Counted from the first letter of the stretch, positions 1 to 7,445 are shown. The stretch: 12,600 bases of DNA from Ignavibacteriaceae bacterium (GCA_025449775.1 JANWIS010000149.1:1-12600), one strand, 5' to 3'. The notes: a model not told the origin generated them from the letters alone. Numbers and translations are program-made.

Positions 1-1
1 G

Positions 2-991
2 GTTTTACTTGTGTTCGCTTCATTCGTTATAATTATTGCCGGGATGAAAGCTGCAGAATCCATAGTAATCCCCTTTTTACTCGCAGCATTTATATCCATA
101 GTTGTTTCTCCGCCCTACTTCTGGCTTAAGAGCAAAAATGTTCCCGGTCCGCTTGCAATTATTATTGTGATTTTTACATTTCTTATTTTTATCGGAGGTA
201 TCGGAGTTGTTGTAGGAACTTCGGTTAATGATTTTACAACTAAATTACCTTTGTATGAAGCCAAAATTAATTCACAGTTTCATGGATTGATGGACTGGCT
301 GACCAGTTCAGGCATGATCGAAAAAGAAATAAAGATCGATGAGGTTTTTAAACCATCTTCTATTTTCAAACTCATTGGTGATATTCTAAATCAGGTTAGT
401 TCACTCTTGTCGAACGGTTTTTTGATATTGTTAACAGTAGTTTTTATGCTTGTCGATATTTCCAGTCTTCCAGTAAAATTCAAAAAATTTTCAAAGAGCC
501 CTGATCAAGCTATTGCAAGGTTCCAATCAATCACTGAAAATATTAATAAATATATGGGTCTGAAGACAATCCTGAATTTATGTAATGCAATTTTGGCAAC
601 AATATTTCTTTCCATCATGGGCGTTGATTACTTTTTGCTCTGGGGATTATTAGCATTTCTCCTCAATTATATTCCTACCATTGGATCTTTTTTTGCATTG
701 GTACCTCCTGCTTTACTGGCTCTTATTCAATTCGGATTTATCGAAGCTATTATTGTTGTTATCGGTTTTGTCGTCATCAACACTTTAATTGGGAATATTA
801 TTGAACCAAGATTTATGGGAAAAGGACTCGGCCTATCAACACTTGTAGTTTTTCTTTCATTACTTTTTTGGGGATGGGTTCTTGGTCCAATCGGAATGCT
901 GTTGTCAGTTCCATTAACCATAACGATAAAAATAATTCTGGATAGTACTGATGAGACACGCTGGCTAGCTGTTCTGTTAGGGCCTGAATAA
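2..991 (+). CDS. AI-2E family transporter (TqsA/PerM-like permease), 5' end cut by window
   Basis: A polytopic inner-membrane protein of the AI-2E transporter family (PF01594, the family of E. coli TqsA and PerM). Members are putative exporters or secondary transporters; the substrate here cannot be told. The frame is open to the window edge. The visible part, about 330 residues, begins inside the first hydrophobic segment, so roughly 10-20 N-terminal residues lie upstream. The GTG at 11 and ATG at 44 are probably internal codons. Family hallmarks are present: a long soluble stretch between the early and later helices, the segment NYIPTIGSFFALVPPALLAL, and near the C-terminus the GNIIEPRFMGKGLGLSTLVV motif followed by GPIGMLLSVPLT. 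The protein ends with TAA at 989-991. A hairpin overlaps the stop codon and the DUF481 gene follows 25 bases later. The family call is firm; quorum-signal transport is not implied. Confidence 0.9.
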   Translation, partial: VLLVFASFVIIIAGMKAAESIVIPFLLAAFISIVVSPPYFWLKSKNVPGPLAIIIVIFTFLIFIGGIGVVVGTSVNDFTTKLPLYEAKINSQFHGLMDWLTSSGMIEKEIKIDEVFKPSSIFKLIGDILNQVSSLLSNGFLILLTVVFMLVDISSLPVKFKKFSKSPDQAIARFQSITENINKYMGLKTILNLCNAILATIFLSIMGVDYFLLWGLLAFLLNYIPTIGSFFALVPPALLALIQFGFIEAIIVVIGFVVINTLIGNIIEPRFMGKGLGLSTLVVFLSLLFWGWVLGPIGMLLSVPLTITIKIILDSTDETRWLAVLLGPE

Positions 992-1006
992 ACAGAATTG
1001 TTTATT
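987..1006 (+). terminator. AT-rich hairpin across the permease stop codon, possible weak terminator or attenuator
   Basis: A perfect 8-base inverted repeat (AATAAACA, 4-base loop, TGTTTATT) includes the stop codon of the permease and is followed by ATTTTG. There is only one G-C pair in the stem, so it would be a weak terminator. It ends 10 bases before the ATG at 1017 and could also affect translation initiation there, since no Shine-Dalgarno sequence is visible between them. Confidence 0.3.
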
Positions 1007-1016
1007 ATTTTGTACT

Positions 1017-2051
1017 ATGTTTAAAATATTTTTTGCCTGCTCAGTTTTTTCCTATACCTTAATACTTCTCAGTCCAACTTCATTTGCTCAAAATACTGAT
1101 ATTGTAATACTTAAGAATGGTGATAAGGTAACAGGTGAAATAAAATATATGAAGGTTGGAATACTTAATTTAAGCACTGATGATATGGGAACAATAGATA
1201 TCGAATGGGATAAAATCAGAACCAGTTCAACAACAAATTTTTATGAAGTTGAACTTGTTGATGGAAGAGTTTACTTCGGCTCTATTGAACAATCTGACTA
1301 TGGAGGAATGCTTGTTGTTAAAGGTGTAACGATCAATAATAATCTTTTCATGAAATACATTGTCAGCATGAACAGAATCAAAGAATCATTCTGGGATATA
1401 CTTGATGGATATGTTAAGTTAGGATTTAGTTACACGAAAGCAAACGAGATTGGACAACTGAGTCTTGGTGGTGATGCCAAGTACCGTACGAAAATTAATT
1501 ATTCAGAATTAATCCTGAACTCAGTTATAACTACAACAGCAGACCAGCCAACATCAAGAAAACAGGATTTGTCATTTACTTATCAGCATAATTTTGAGCG
1601 GACATGGTTTGGTACCGGTCTTGCCAATCTGGAAGAAAATACTGAACTAGGAATAAAACTTAGAGCATCAATTGGAGGCGGTATTGGAAATAATGTAATT
1701 CAATACGAACATCAGTATTCCTATGTTGTTGGCGGTTTACTTTTTAATAGAGAGTGGCTAACCGATCAGAGTGAAGCAACTTATAACATTGAAGGATTAA
1801 TAAACGCACAATATCAACTTTTTAAATACGATCACCCGAAAGCCAGTTTACTGACATATTTTTATCTGCTCCCTAGTTTAACTGAATTCGGCAGAATAAG
1901 ATTTAGTTATAACATTCAGTTAAGCTGGGAAATATTTATAGATTTTTACTGGGACCTTACTTTATATTTTGATCATGACAACAAGCCTCATTCGGCTGAT
2001 GCATCAAAATCAGATTATAGAATTGATACATCAATTAAATACGAATTTTAA
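1017..2051 (+). CDS. DUF481-type outer membrane beta-barrel protein
   Basis: A 344-residue exported protein resembling the DUF481 family (PF04338, YdiY-like, 'salt-induced outer membrane protein'). Residues 1-24 form a Sec signal peptide with probable cleavage after SFA. Residues 26 to about 128 form a compact beta-rich domain opening with DIVILKNGDKVTGEIKYMK and WDKI, which is typical of the region preceding the barrel in these proteins. From about 129 to 344 alternating strands end in SIKYEF; the terminal Phe is the usual signal for BAM-dependent barrel insertion. The biochemical role of DUF481 proteins is not established. No Shine-Dalgarno sequence precedes the ATG. The FadL-like gene starts 11 bases after its stop, so the two are probably co-transcribed. 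Family confidence is good; function is unknown. Confidence 0.75.
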   Translation: MFKIFFACSVFSYTLILLSPTSFAQNTDIVILKNGDKVTGEIKYMKVGILNLSTDDMGTIDIEWDKIRTSSTTNFYEVELVDGRVYFGSIEQSDYGGMLVVKGVTINNNLFMKYIVSMNRIKESFWDILDGYVKLGFSYTKANEIGQLSLGGDAKYRTKINYSELILNSVITTTADQPTSRKQDLSFTYQHNFERTWFGTGLANLEENTELGIKLRASIGGGIGNNVIQYEHQYSYVVGGLLFNREWLTDQSEATYNIEGLINAQYQLFKYDHPKASLLTYFYLLPSLTEFGRIRFSYNIQLSWEIFIDFYWDLTLYFDHDNKPHSADASKSDYRIDTSIKYEF

Positions 2052-2055
2052 GGAA
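2050..2055 (+). promoter_or_regulatory. Ribosome binding site for the FadL-like gene
   Basis: AAGGAA overlaps the stop codon of the DUF481 gene and lies 7 bases before the ATG at 2063. This is a good Shine-Dalgarno match that fixes the start and suggests that translation of the two genes is coupled. Confidence 0.6.
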
Positions 2056-2062
2056 TAAAAAA

Positions 2063-3406
2063 ATGAAACAATTTTTAAAAGTACTGCTTGTAATTTTTAT
2101 AATTCAATTCAAACTTTTTAGTCAGGATAATAATTATTGGAATATTCAGTATGGAACCAGATCAACACTTTTAGGCGGTGCAGTAATCGGAAGTGTTTCG
2201 GATCTCAGTGCAACTTTTTATAATCCGGGAGCTATCGCTTTGTTTCCTGATATTAAGTTTATTTTAAGTGCACAGGTTTATCAGCTTGATAACTATACTA
2301 TAAAAGACGGAGCTGCTGAAGGAGTTGATCTAGAATATTCATCAATTATTCCTTCACCTAATTTCGTTGCTTTCGATTTTGATTTTGACTTTTTAGGCGA
2401 TGATCGGTTAGCCTTTTCGATTTTAACACGACAGACTACAAATCTCGAATTTAGAACAAGAATTATAGATTCAATAGATGTAATCTCAACTTCACCGGGT
2501 TTAGAAAATTTTGCAGGTGGAATAAATTATGAAAAAAATTCCAATGATATCTGGGGCGGAGTTACATATTCAACTAAATTAAGTAATACAATCGGATTTG
2601 GTGTTACTGGTTATATCTCTTACAGAAGTAATAAATTTACATCCTCTACTATTCTGCAGGCATTACAATCCAATGGAGAACTTGCCTCTTTTACAGATAT
2701 TAAAAATTACAGATTTAATAATTGCAGAGCTCTTTTAAAAACCGGCATTGGCATGGTTTTCAATTCTTTAACTCTCGGCTTAACAGTTACCACACCGAGT
2801 CTGAATATTTTTGGTGATGGATCTGCTGGAACGCATCTTTTTGTTTCAGGAGTTGATACAAACCAATTCAGTAGTAACTACCAGGAAGAAATAAAATCCC
2901 TGTTTAATTCATCCTGGGCAGTTGGTGCCGGAAGTGCTTATAGATTCGGCAAAGTTAAAATTCATTTAAGTGCTGAATGGTACGATGCAATTGAAAAATT
3001 TAATGTCCTCGATACAGCTCCATATACATCTCAAAGTTCAGGAGAAACTTTAACAAACGATCTGAATCACGAAGCAAAGAGTGTTGTTAATTTTGGATTC
3101 GGTGCCGACTATTTTTTAGATGATGATCTGATTTTGTCAGCCAGCGTTGTTAGTGATTATTCTGCTTCCGTTGATGGTACCACAACAAATCTTTCACCCT
3201 ATTCTTCCTGGGATCTTTTGCATATTGCAGGTGGTACATCTTTTAAATTTCTTAAATCATTAGTCACAGTCGGGATTGTTTATTCATTCGGATCACAAAC
3301 ATTTATAAACAATATTAATATTATACCTGAGGATGGCAGTACTATAGATCGCACGTCGGAATTCCAATATTCACAGATTAAAGTGTTATTAGGTTTCGAA
3401 CTTTAA
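2063..3406 (+). CDS. FadL/OmpP1/TodX-like outer membrane transport protein
   Basis: A 447-residue outer-membrane barrel. Residues 1-20 are a signal peptide (cleavage near LFS-QD). The mature N-terminus contains YWNIQYGTRSTLLGGAVIGS and then SDLSATFYNPGAIALF, matching the N-terminal hatch region of the OmpP1/FadL/TodX family (PF03349), where an NPAG-type motif is typical; here it reads NPGA. The length is close to the usual 400-460 residues. The rest alternates amphipathic strands and ends in QIKVLLGFEL. Family members take up hydrophobic compounds such as long-chain fatty acids or aromatic hydrocarbons. The substrate of this one is unknown, and the sequence is divergent enough that a structural barrel relative without uptake activity remains possible. 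It follows the DUF481 gene closely and is the last gene before a 110-base gap with a candidate promoter. Confidence 0.75.
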   Translation: MKQFLKVLLVIFIIQFKLFSQDNNYWNIQYGTRSTLLGGAVIGSVSDLSATFYNPGAIALFPDIKFILSAQVYQLDNYTIKDGAAEGVDLEYSSIIPSPNFVAFDFDFDFLGDDRLAFSILTRQTTNLEFRTRIIDSIDVISTSPGLENFAGGINYEKNSNDIWGGVTYSTKLSNTIGFGVTGYISYRSNKFTSSTILQALQSNGELASFTDIKNYRFNNCRALLKTGIGMVFNSLTLGLTVTTPSLNIFGDGSAGTHLFVSGVDTNQFSSNYQEEIKSLFNSSWAVGAGSAYRFGKVKIHLSAEWYDAIEKFNVLDTAPYTSQSSGETLTNDLNHEAKSVVNFGFGADYFLDDDLILSASVVSDYSASVDGTTTNLSPYSSWDLLHIAGGTSFKFLKSLVTVGIVYSFGSQTFINNINIIPEDGSTIDRTSEFQYSQIKVLLGFEL

Positions 3407-3437
3407 GTATGAATGGCAACTGTATTACTGTTAGTCA

Positions 3438-3466
3438 TTGACTCTGAATAAATTTTCAGTTATTAA
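3438..3466 (+). promoter_or_regulatory. Candidate sigma70-type promoter for the VOC lipoprotein unit
   Basis: TTGACT (3438-3443) and TATTAA (3461-3466) are separated by exactly 17 bases, matching the -35/-10 layout at five and four of six positions. They lie in the intergenic gap about 50 bases before the ATG at 3517. The -35 box is part of a near-palindrome, AGTCA-T-TGACT at 3433-3443, which could be an operator. If the host belongs to Bacteroidota, its main sigma factor prefers other motifs, so the call is tentative. Confidence 0.35.
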
Positions 3467-3516
3467 TCCATCTACAGCAATTTAAATTATTTTTTTAGTT
3501 CTGGAAGAACATCATT

Positions 3517-4407
3517 ATGGTTAAAAACAGTTTTACAATTCTTTTGCTCGCCTTTAATTTATTTTCATGCTCTTCTGAATTACCAATTGTACCTCCAATT
3601 AACACAGCACCAACAAATGAATCACATCCGGGGAAATTTGTCTGGCGGGATTTAATGACTGATGATGTACCAGCAGTGAAAAAATTTTATACTGAACTAT
3701 TCGGTTGGACTTATTTAAACATTGGTGATGATGAGAATGATTATACTGTAGTATTGCATGGTGATAAACCAATTGCGGGAATTTTCAAGTTAAAGGATGT
3801 AGAATCAGAAAACAGATATTCTCAATGGATCAGTTACCTTGCAGTCGATGATATAAATCATGCTGCTAATTATTTTAAAACAAACGGCGGAAGCATTTAC
3901 AGAGAACCGTTTCCACTTCCAAACAGAGGTATCGTATCATTCGTCTTTGATCAAAAAAGTGCCGTGCTTGCTTTAGTGAAATCAAGTTCAGGTGATCCGA
4001 AAGATGGTGAACCAATTTATAATGAATGGTTATGGACAGAATTATGGACGAATGATGTGGACAATTCGGTTAAATTTTATCAAAATCTTTTCGGGTACAC
4101 TTATAAAAAATTTGATACACGTGCAGAAAACCAATATCACGTTTTGGAAAAAGAAGAAAGACCGAGAGCCGGTGTTGTTAAAATTCCAATTGAAAATGTA
4201 AAACCACACTGGATGCCTTACATCGCAGTAACAGATCCTTCAGAGATTGTAAAAAAAGTTGAATCACTTGGCGGAACTGTTTATTTAGGTACTGAAGGAA
4301 TAGCAGGTAACAATGCTGCAATCATTGCTGATCCTTCAGGAGCAGTTTTCACTATACAAAAATGGCCATTGGAAAAAGGAGAATTTAAAGAGGTGAAAGA
4401 TGAATAA
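3517..4407 (+). CDS. Lipoprotein with two VOC (glyoxalase/bleomycin-resistance fold) domains
   Basis: A 296-residue protein with a lipoprotein signal (residues 1-17, lipobox LFSC, lipidated Cys18), a Pro/Thr-rich linker to about 38, and two tandem VOC domains at about 39-154 and 169-282. Both domains open with the same pattern (FVWRDLMTDDVPAVKKFYTELFGW and WLWTELWTND...VKFYQNLFGY, shown here only in part), as in tandem-VOC proteins of the mycobacterial CFP32/Rv0577 type. VOC proteins can be dioxygenases, lyases, isomerases or binding proteins. The usual metal-binding His/Glu positions are not evident in domain 1 and only Glu175 stands out in domain 2, so a ligand-binding rather than catalytic role is possible. 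Lipid anchoring implies a periplasmic or outer-membrane location, unusual for this fold. GGAAGA at 3503-3508 is a weak ribosome site. The stop overlaps the next gene by 8 bases. Confidence 0.85.
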   Translation: MVKNSFTILLLAFNLFSCSSELPIVPPINTAPTNESHPGKFVWRDLMTDDVPAVKKFYTELFGWTYLNIGDDENDYTVVLHGDKPIAGIFKLKDVESENRYSQWISYLAVDDINHAANYFKTNGGSIYREPFPLPNRGIVSFVFDQKSAVLALVKSSSGDPKDGEPIYNEWLWTELWTNDVDNSVKFYQNLFGYTYKKFDTRAENQYHVLEKEERPRAGVVKIPIENVKPHWMPYIAVTDPSEIVKKVESLGGTVYLGTEGIAGNNAAIIADPSGAVFTIQKWPLEKGEFKEVKDE

Positions 4408-4582
4408 TAAAATCATATCGGTAATAGCAATAATTATAATGCTGATTATCATTTCACTTTCAGGTTGCGGTGCTGGTCATGTCAGCGTTGGTGTTGGTGT
4501 TTATGCACCAGGAGCGTGGGGACCATACGGCGGAGGATATTATCCACCGGTTGGAATTGGAGTCGGATATCCGATCTATTAA
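4400..4582 (+). CDS. Small Gly/Tyr/Pro-rich lipoprotein
   Basis: A 60-residue protein that I do not recognise. It has a long hydrophobic signal (residues 5-19) and lipobox LSGC with lipidated Cys23, leaving a mature peptide of only 38 residues. That peptide is made almost wholly of Gly, Val, Tyr, Pro and Trp, with the pattern GVGVYAPGAWGPYGGGYYPP. It has no charged residue, one His near the start, and ends in Tyr. The ATG lies inside the last codons of the VOC lipoprotein gene (8-base overlap), with AGGTGA at 4391-4396 as ribosome site, so coupled translation is likely. The Gly/Tyr/Trp-rich segment resembles the one in the DUF4136 lipoprotein at 6891. The gene could therefore be a shortened relative or simply an envelope-anchored low-complexity peptide. 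Confidence 0.7.
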   Translation: MNNKIISVIAIIIMLIIISLSGCGAGHVSVGVGVYAPGAWGPYGGGYYPPVGIGVGYPIY

Positions 4583-4613
4583 TAATTCATTTAAAAGTAT
4601 TTTAAAATTTATT

Positions 4614-4618
4614 GAGGA
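4614..4618 (+). promoter_or_regulatory. Ribosome binding site that selects the GTG start at 4623
   Basis: GAGGA lies 4 bases before GTG 4623. The nearby ATG at 4621 is followed immediately by TGA and cannot be the start. An in-frame ATG at 4470 would run through the previous gene and bury the lipoprotein signal. Confidence 0.5.
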
Positions 4619-4622
4619 TTAT

Positions 4623-5264
4623 GTGAACAAAATTGTAATCAGATTTTTACTTTTATTTTCAGTCATTTCAATTTCAGTTATTATAAATTCCTGCGGAGGA
4701 GCAAAAACAGATATCATTGGCGAATGGCAGGAAGAAAATTATCAGAAAGGAAATATTGAAAAAGTTCTTGTGCTTGGAATTGTAAGCAAAGAGAAACCAT
4801 TGCTAAGAAGAAATTTTGAAGATGGAATGACACAAGCTTTTCAAGACGGCGGAATTAATGCCACACCATCAATGGACCATATGCCTTATGAGGAAGTGGT
4901 TGACTCAACAAGCTTTGAAAAATATTTTAAAGATCTTGATATAGATGCCGTTGTTGTTTCAAGACTAGTCGCAATGGATCAGACACGGGATTATAAAGCC
5001 GGATATCTTTATACAATTCCTTTAAGTTCATATTATGGTTTTTATGGTTACTACTATTCCGGAATTGCATACGCAAACTCTACAGGTTACATGTCAAAAA
5101 ATGTTGTAGTTGTTCTCGAAACAAATATCTACGAGACAACAAATAAAAAGATTATCTGGAGTGGAATATCTGAAACAGTTGACCCGGATAAAGCTTCGGA
5201 TGTTATCAATTCATTCGGAGATGAACTTGTTGCTAAGCTTAAAGGTGAAGGTTACTTTAAATAA
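4623..5264 (+). CDS. Unrecognised lipoprotein, paralogue of the gene at 7508
   Basis: A 213-residue lipoprotein of no family I can name. The GTG start gives a short basic N-terminus, a hydrophobic segment and the lipobox INSC with Cys24. The body begins with a predicted strand (KVLVLGIV, about 47-54), then a region like a small alpha/beta domain. Next come FEKYFKDLDIDAVVV (98-112), a Tyr-rich stretch YYGFYGYYYS (137-146), GYM (155-157), TNIYET (167-172), IIWS (177-180), and an amphipathic C-terminal helix ending GEGYFK. The same landmarks occur in the same order in the lipoprotein at 7508. The layout (N-terminal strand, aromatic loop, 'IWS' strand, C-terminal helix) resembles DUF4136/GNA1162-like lipoproteins that sit in the outer membrane, but the resemblance is by eye. 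The stop codon shares one base with the start of the MBL hydrolase gene (TAATG). Confidence 0.8.
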   Translation: MNKIVIRFLLLFSVISISVIINSCGGAKTDIIGEWQEENYQKGNIEKVLVLGIVSKEKPLLRRNFEDGMTQAFQDGGINATPSMDHMPYEEVVDSTSFEKYFKDLDIDAVVVSRLVAMDQTRDYKAGYLYTIPLSSYYGFYGYYYSGIAYANSTGYMSKNVVVVLETNIYETTNKKIIWSGISETVDPDKASDVINSFGDELVAKLKGEGYFK

Positions 5265-6106
5265 TGTTAGTTAAATTTTATGGAACACGAGGATCTATTC
5301 CTGTTTGCAGTCCGGGTTTCCAAGAATTTGGAGGAAATACCACATGCATTCAAATCAGAGTTAAAGAAACAAATAATATAGCTGTTCTAGATGCCGGAAC
5401 AGGCATAAGGGAACTTGGTAAGGATTTTTTGAAAAGCGGACATAAGCAGGATGAAATCTTTATTGCATTCACACATTTTCATTGGGATCATATTCAAGGT
5501 TTCCCATTCTTTGCACCTGCACTTGTAAAAAATCAAAAAATTAATATCCTTGCATTGGGATGGGGATATAAATTGAATTCACTGGAAGATATTTTTAGGA
5601 CACAAATGAGAAAAGAATATTTTCCGGTTCAGCTTGAAAAAATGGGTGCGGATTTTAATTTTATGCTTCTCAAAGAAACCAAAAAAGTTTTCGAACCAAG
5701 AGTTAAAAAACCTACTCCTGTATTAGTAAAAACAAACAAGCATAATCATCCCGGTGGTGCTTATGGTTATCGCATCGAACGTAAAGGAAAAGTAATAGTT
5801 TTTTGCACTGATATTGAACATGGAATTTCAATTGATGAAAACGTTGTGAAGTTTGCAGAAAATGCTGATCTATTAATACACGATGCACAATACACTGATG
5901 AAGAGCTGAAAAAAAAATCAGGCTGGGGTCATAGCAGCTTTAACCAGGCAATAGAAGTTGCTGAAAGAGCAAATGTAAAATTATTGGCACTTACTCATCA
6001 CGATCCCGATCACGATGATGAATTCCTGAAAAAGATGGAAGTCAAATGTCAGAAAAGATTTTCAAACTGTTTTGTTGCTCGTGAGAAAACAGAAATTGAA
6101 ATTTAA
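5264..6106 (+). CDS. MBL-fold metallo-hydrolase
   Basis: A 280-residue cytoplasmic metallo-beta-lactamase-fold hydrolase (PF12706-like; no signal peptide). It opens with VKFYGTRGSIPV and FGGNTTC, typical of the RNase Z/PhnP-like and phosphodiesterase-like branch. The metal-binding motif is THFHWDHIQG (His71, His73, Asp75, His76). Further ligand candidates are His160/His162 in HNHPGG, Asp183 in FCTDIEH, and His245 in LTHHDPDHD. His223 in GWGHSS is another conserved-looking position. This set supports a two-metal hydrolase acting on a phosphodiester or similar ester; the substrate cannot be given. RNase Z itself is unlikely, because the long flexible arm is not evident. It is translationally coupled to the lipoprotein upstream by a 1-base overlap, which is odd for a cytoplasmic enzyme and links it to the VOC/lipoprotein unit. 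Confidence 0.88.
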   Translation: MLVKFYGTRGSIPVCSPGFQEFGGNTTCIQIRVKETNNIAVLDAGTGIRELGKDFLKSGHKQDEIFIAFTHFHWDHIQGFPFFAPALVKNQKINILALGWGYKLNSLEDIFRTQMRKEYFPVQLEKMGADFNFMLLKETKKVFEPRVKKPTPVLVKTNKHNHPGGAYGYRIERKGKVIVFCTDIEHGISIDENVVKFAENADLLIHDAQYTDEELKKKSGWGHSSFNQAIEVAERANVKLLALTHHDPDHDDEFLKKMEVKCQKRFSNCFVAREKTEIEI

Positions 6107-6160
6107 TTTAATCGATAGCTGAAATTAATACACAACTAATACAATAACTCAATACTCGAA

Positions 6161-6165
6161 AAGGA
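6161..6165 (+). promoter_or_regulatory. Ribosome binding site for the barrel gene at 6173
   Basis: AAGGA lies 7 bases before ATG 6173. This favours that ATG over the adjacent in-frame TTG at 6170. Confidence 0.55.
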
Positions 6166-6172
6166 AACCTTG

Positions 6173-6832
6173 ATGAAAAATTTTTTAATAATAATATCCC
6201 TGTTATTTCTAACAACAATAAATTCATTTCCGCAATACGGTTATGGAACAGAGTTGACAGGTAACTTCTTAATTCCACTTGGTAAAAACGCGGAGGATTA
6301 TAACATTGGATTCGGAGGTTTGGTTGGATTCTACTATGATCTAACAGAGAATTTCAGACTCGCTTTTGTTTTAGGCTATCTTAGATCAAGCATTAATGAA
6401 GATAAAGTAAACGGAGATTTTACAAGCGGAGGTCAGCAGGGAAATATAGATGTATCGGGTCATGTTGCCGCTATTCCTGCTTTACTTAGCCTGAGATTTA
6501 TTTCTCCCGGACCAGGAATGAGAATGTACGGTTTATTGGAAGGTGGTTTATATACATACAAGACAAGCATAACCGGTACTTATACACTTGGCTCACAGCA
6601 AACACCTGTTGATGAATCTGATTTCCGTAGCGAAGCCGGATTTGTAGCCGGTGGTGGAGTTCTCTTTCCATTAGATAAAGAATTATTGCTGGATGTGAAT
6701 GTTCGGTATCACTGGATCAATGATTCAGAATATTCAGATGTTCCGACATCAGATGGAACTTCTTTAGGTAACAGCAGATTATTGAGTTTTGGAGTCGGAG
6801 TAAATTGGTTTTTTGCATTACCAAAACCTTAA
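6173..6832 (+). CDS. Small outer membrane beta-barrel protein
   Basis: A 219-residue exported protein with a signal peptide at residues 1-19/20 (cleavage near NSFP-Q). The mature part consists of alternating strands with many Gly and aromatic residues. Examples are GFGGLVGFYYDLTENFRLAF, then LRFISPGPGMRMYGLLEGGL, and a C-terminal LLSFGVGVNWFF followed by ALPKP. This is the pattern of 8-stranded OmpA/OmpX-like or 'porin family' barrels (PF13505 type). Most such proteins end exactly on an aromatic residue; here five residues follow the last FF, a small departure. No enzymatic motif is seen, and the role is probably structural or adhesive. It starts 66 bases after the MBL hydrolase gene with no clear terminator between, so it may belong to the same transcript. 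Confidence 0.75.
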   Translation: MKNFLIIISLLFLTTINSFPQYGYGTELTGNFLIPLGKNAEDYNIGFGGLVGFYYDLTENFRLAFVLGYLRSSINEDKVNGDFTSGGQQGNIDVSGHVAAIPALLSLRFISPGPGMRMYGLLEGGLYTYKTSITGTYTLGSQQTPVDESDFRSEAGFVAGGGVLFPLDKELLLDVNVRYHWINDSEYSDVPTSDGTSLGNSRLLSFGVGVNWFFALPKP

Positions 6833-6880
6833 TTAAATTTTCTTCAGAGATTCGAAAAAACATTTTTATATTTTAACTTC

Positions 6881-6885
6881 AGGAG
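6881..6885 (+). promoter_or_regulatory. Ribosome binding site that selects ATG 6891
   Basis: AGGAG lies 5 bases before ATG 6891. The in-frame GTG at 6885 overlaps this element, so it is unlikely to be the start. Confidence 0.6.
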
Positions 6886-6890
6886 TGTTT

Positions 6891-7427
6891 ATGGTAAAAT
6901 ATTTTTTCATTGCAATCATTTCACTTTTAGTGATTACAGGATGTTCATCAGTATCTGTAACGAATGACTATAATCCTGCAGCAAATTTCAGCAGTTACAA
7001 TACTTTCGATATTTATACCGGAGTGATTAAAGACAGCCAATTAGAATCAGCTCCGCTTGTTAAGAAAAGAGTTTTGGAAGCTATTGTTAATGAAATGAAG
7101 AAAAAGGGATTTACCAGGGATGAATCAGGTAATGCAGAATTATTGATTTATGCCCAAGCAGGTACTTCTGAAAAAATGAATGTCACTGACTACGGTTATG
7201 GTTACGGTGGATGGTGGGGTCCTTATCCACAGGGAAGAAACATAGATGTTTCTTATTATACACAAGGTTCATTAATTATTGATCTTGCAGACAATGCAAA
7301 AGATGAATTGGTTTGGCGTGGAATAGGCACTGCAGTTGTACAGGATAGAGGAACTCCTGAAGAGAGACAACAGTTTATTGATGAAGCAGTGGCTAAGATC
7401 TTAGATCAATATCCACCTGAAAAATAA
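6891..7427 (+). CDS. DUF4136-family lipoprotein
   Basis: A 178-residue lipoprotein with lipobox ITGC (Cys18). The mature part starts SSVSVTNDYNPAANFSSYNT and then FDIY, the common opening of DUF4136 proteins (PF13590). It continues with a helix (VKKRVLEAIVNEMKKKGF), then NAELLIYAQAG, a Gly/Tyr/Trp-rich loop (YGYGYGGWWGPYPQG), the strand GSLIIDLADN, LVWRGIG, and a C-terminal helix ending IDEAVAKILDQYPPEK. This order is diagnostic, and the length is normal for the family. DUF4136 proteins are widespread envelope lipoproteins without an established function. The gene lies between two mutually paralogous lipoproteins (4623 and 7508) with a similar overall plan. A hairpin terminator follows. Confidence 0.85.
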   Translation: MVKYFFIAIISLLVITGCSSVSVTNDYNPAANFSSYNTFDIYTGVIKDSQLESAPLVKKRVLEAIVNEMKKKGFTRDESGNAELLIYAQAGTSEKMNVTDYGYGYGGWWGPYPQGRNIDVSYYTQGSLIIDLADNAKDELVWRGIGTAVVQDRGTPEERQQFIDEAVAKILDQYPPEK

Positions 7428-7445
7428 AGTTAAGTTTAACTTGAT

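Noticed and set aside
727..921. Minus-strand open frame opposite the permease
   Set aside because: It is antisense to conserved AI-2E motifs and its translation has no recognisable features; it is a by-product of the real gene's codon pattern.
3444..3460. CTGAA/TTCAG hairpin in the gap before the VOC lipoprotein as a terminator for the FadL-like gene
   Set aside because: It has only five base pairs and no T-run downstream; it also falls in the spacer of the candidate promoter.
3992..4201. Short + strand open frame inside the VOC lipoprotein gene
   Set aside because: It lies wholly within domain 2 of a well-supported gene, has no ribosome site and a low-complexity translation rich in Asn, Ile and Lys.
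4470..4622. Upstream in-frame extension (ATG 4470) of the lipoprotein gene at 4623
   Set aside because: It would overlap almost all of the 60-residue lipoprotein gene in another frame and place a hydrophobic lipoprotein signal 50 residues into the protein. GTG 4623 with GAGGA upstream gives a normal signal and lipobox.
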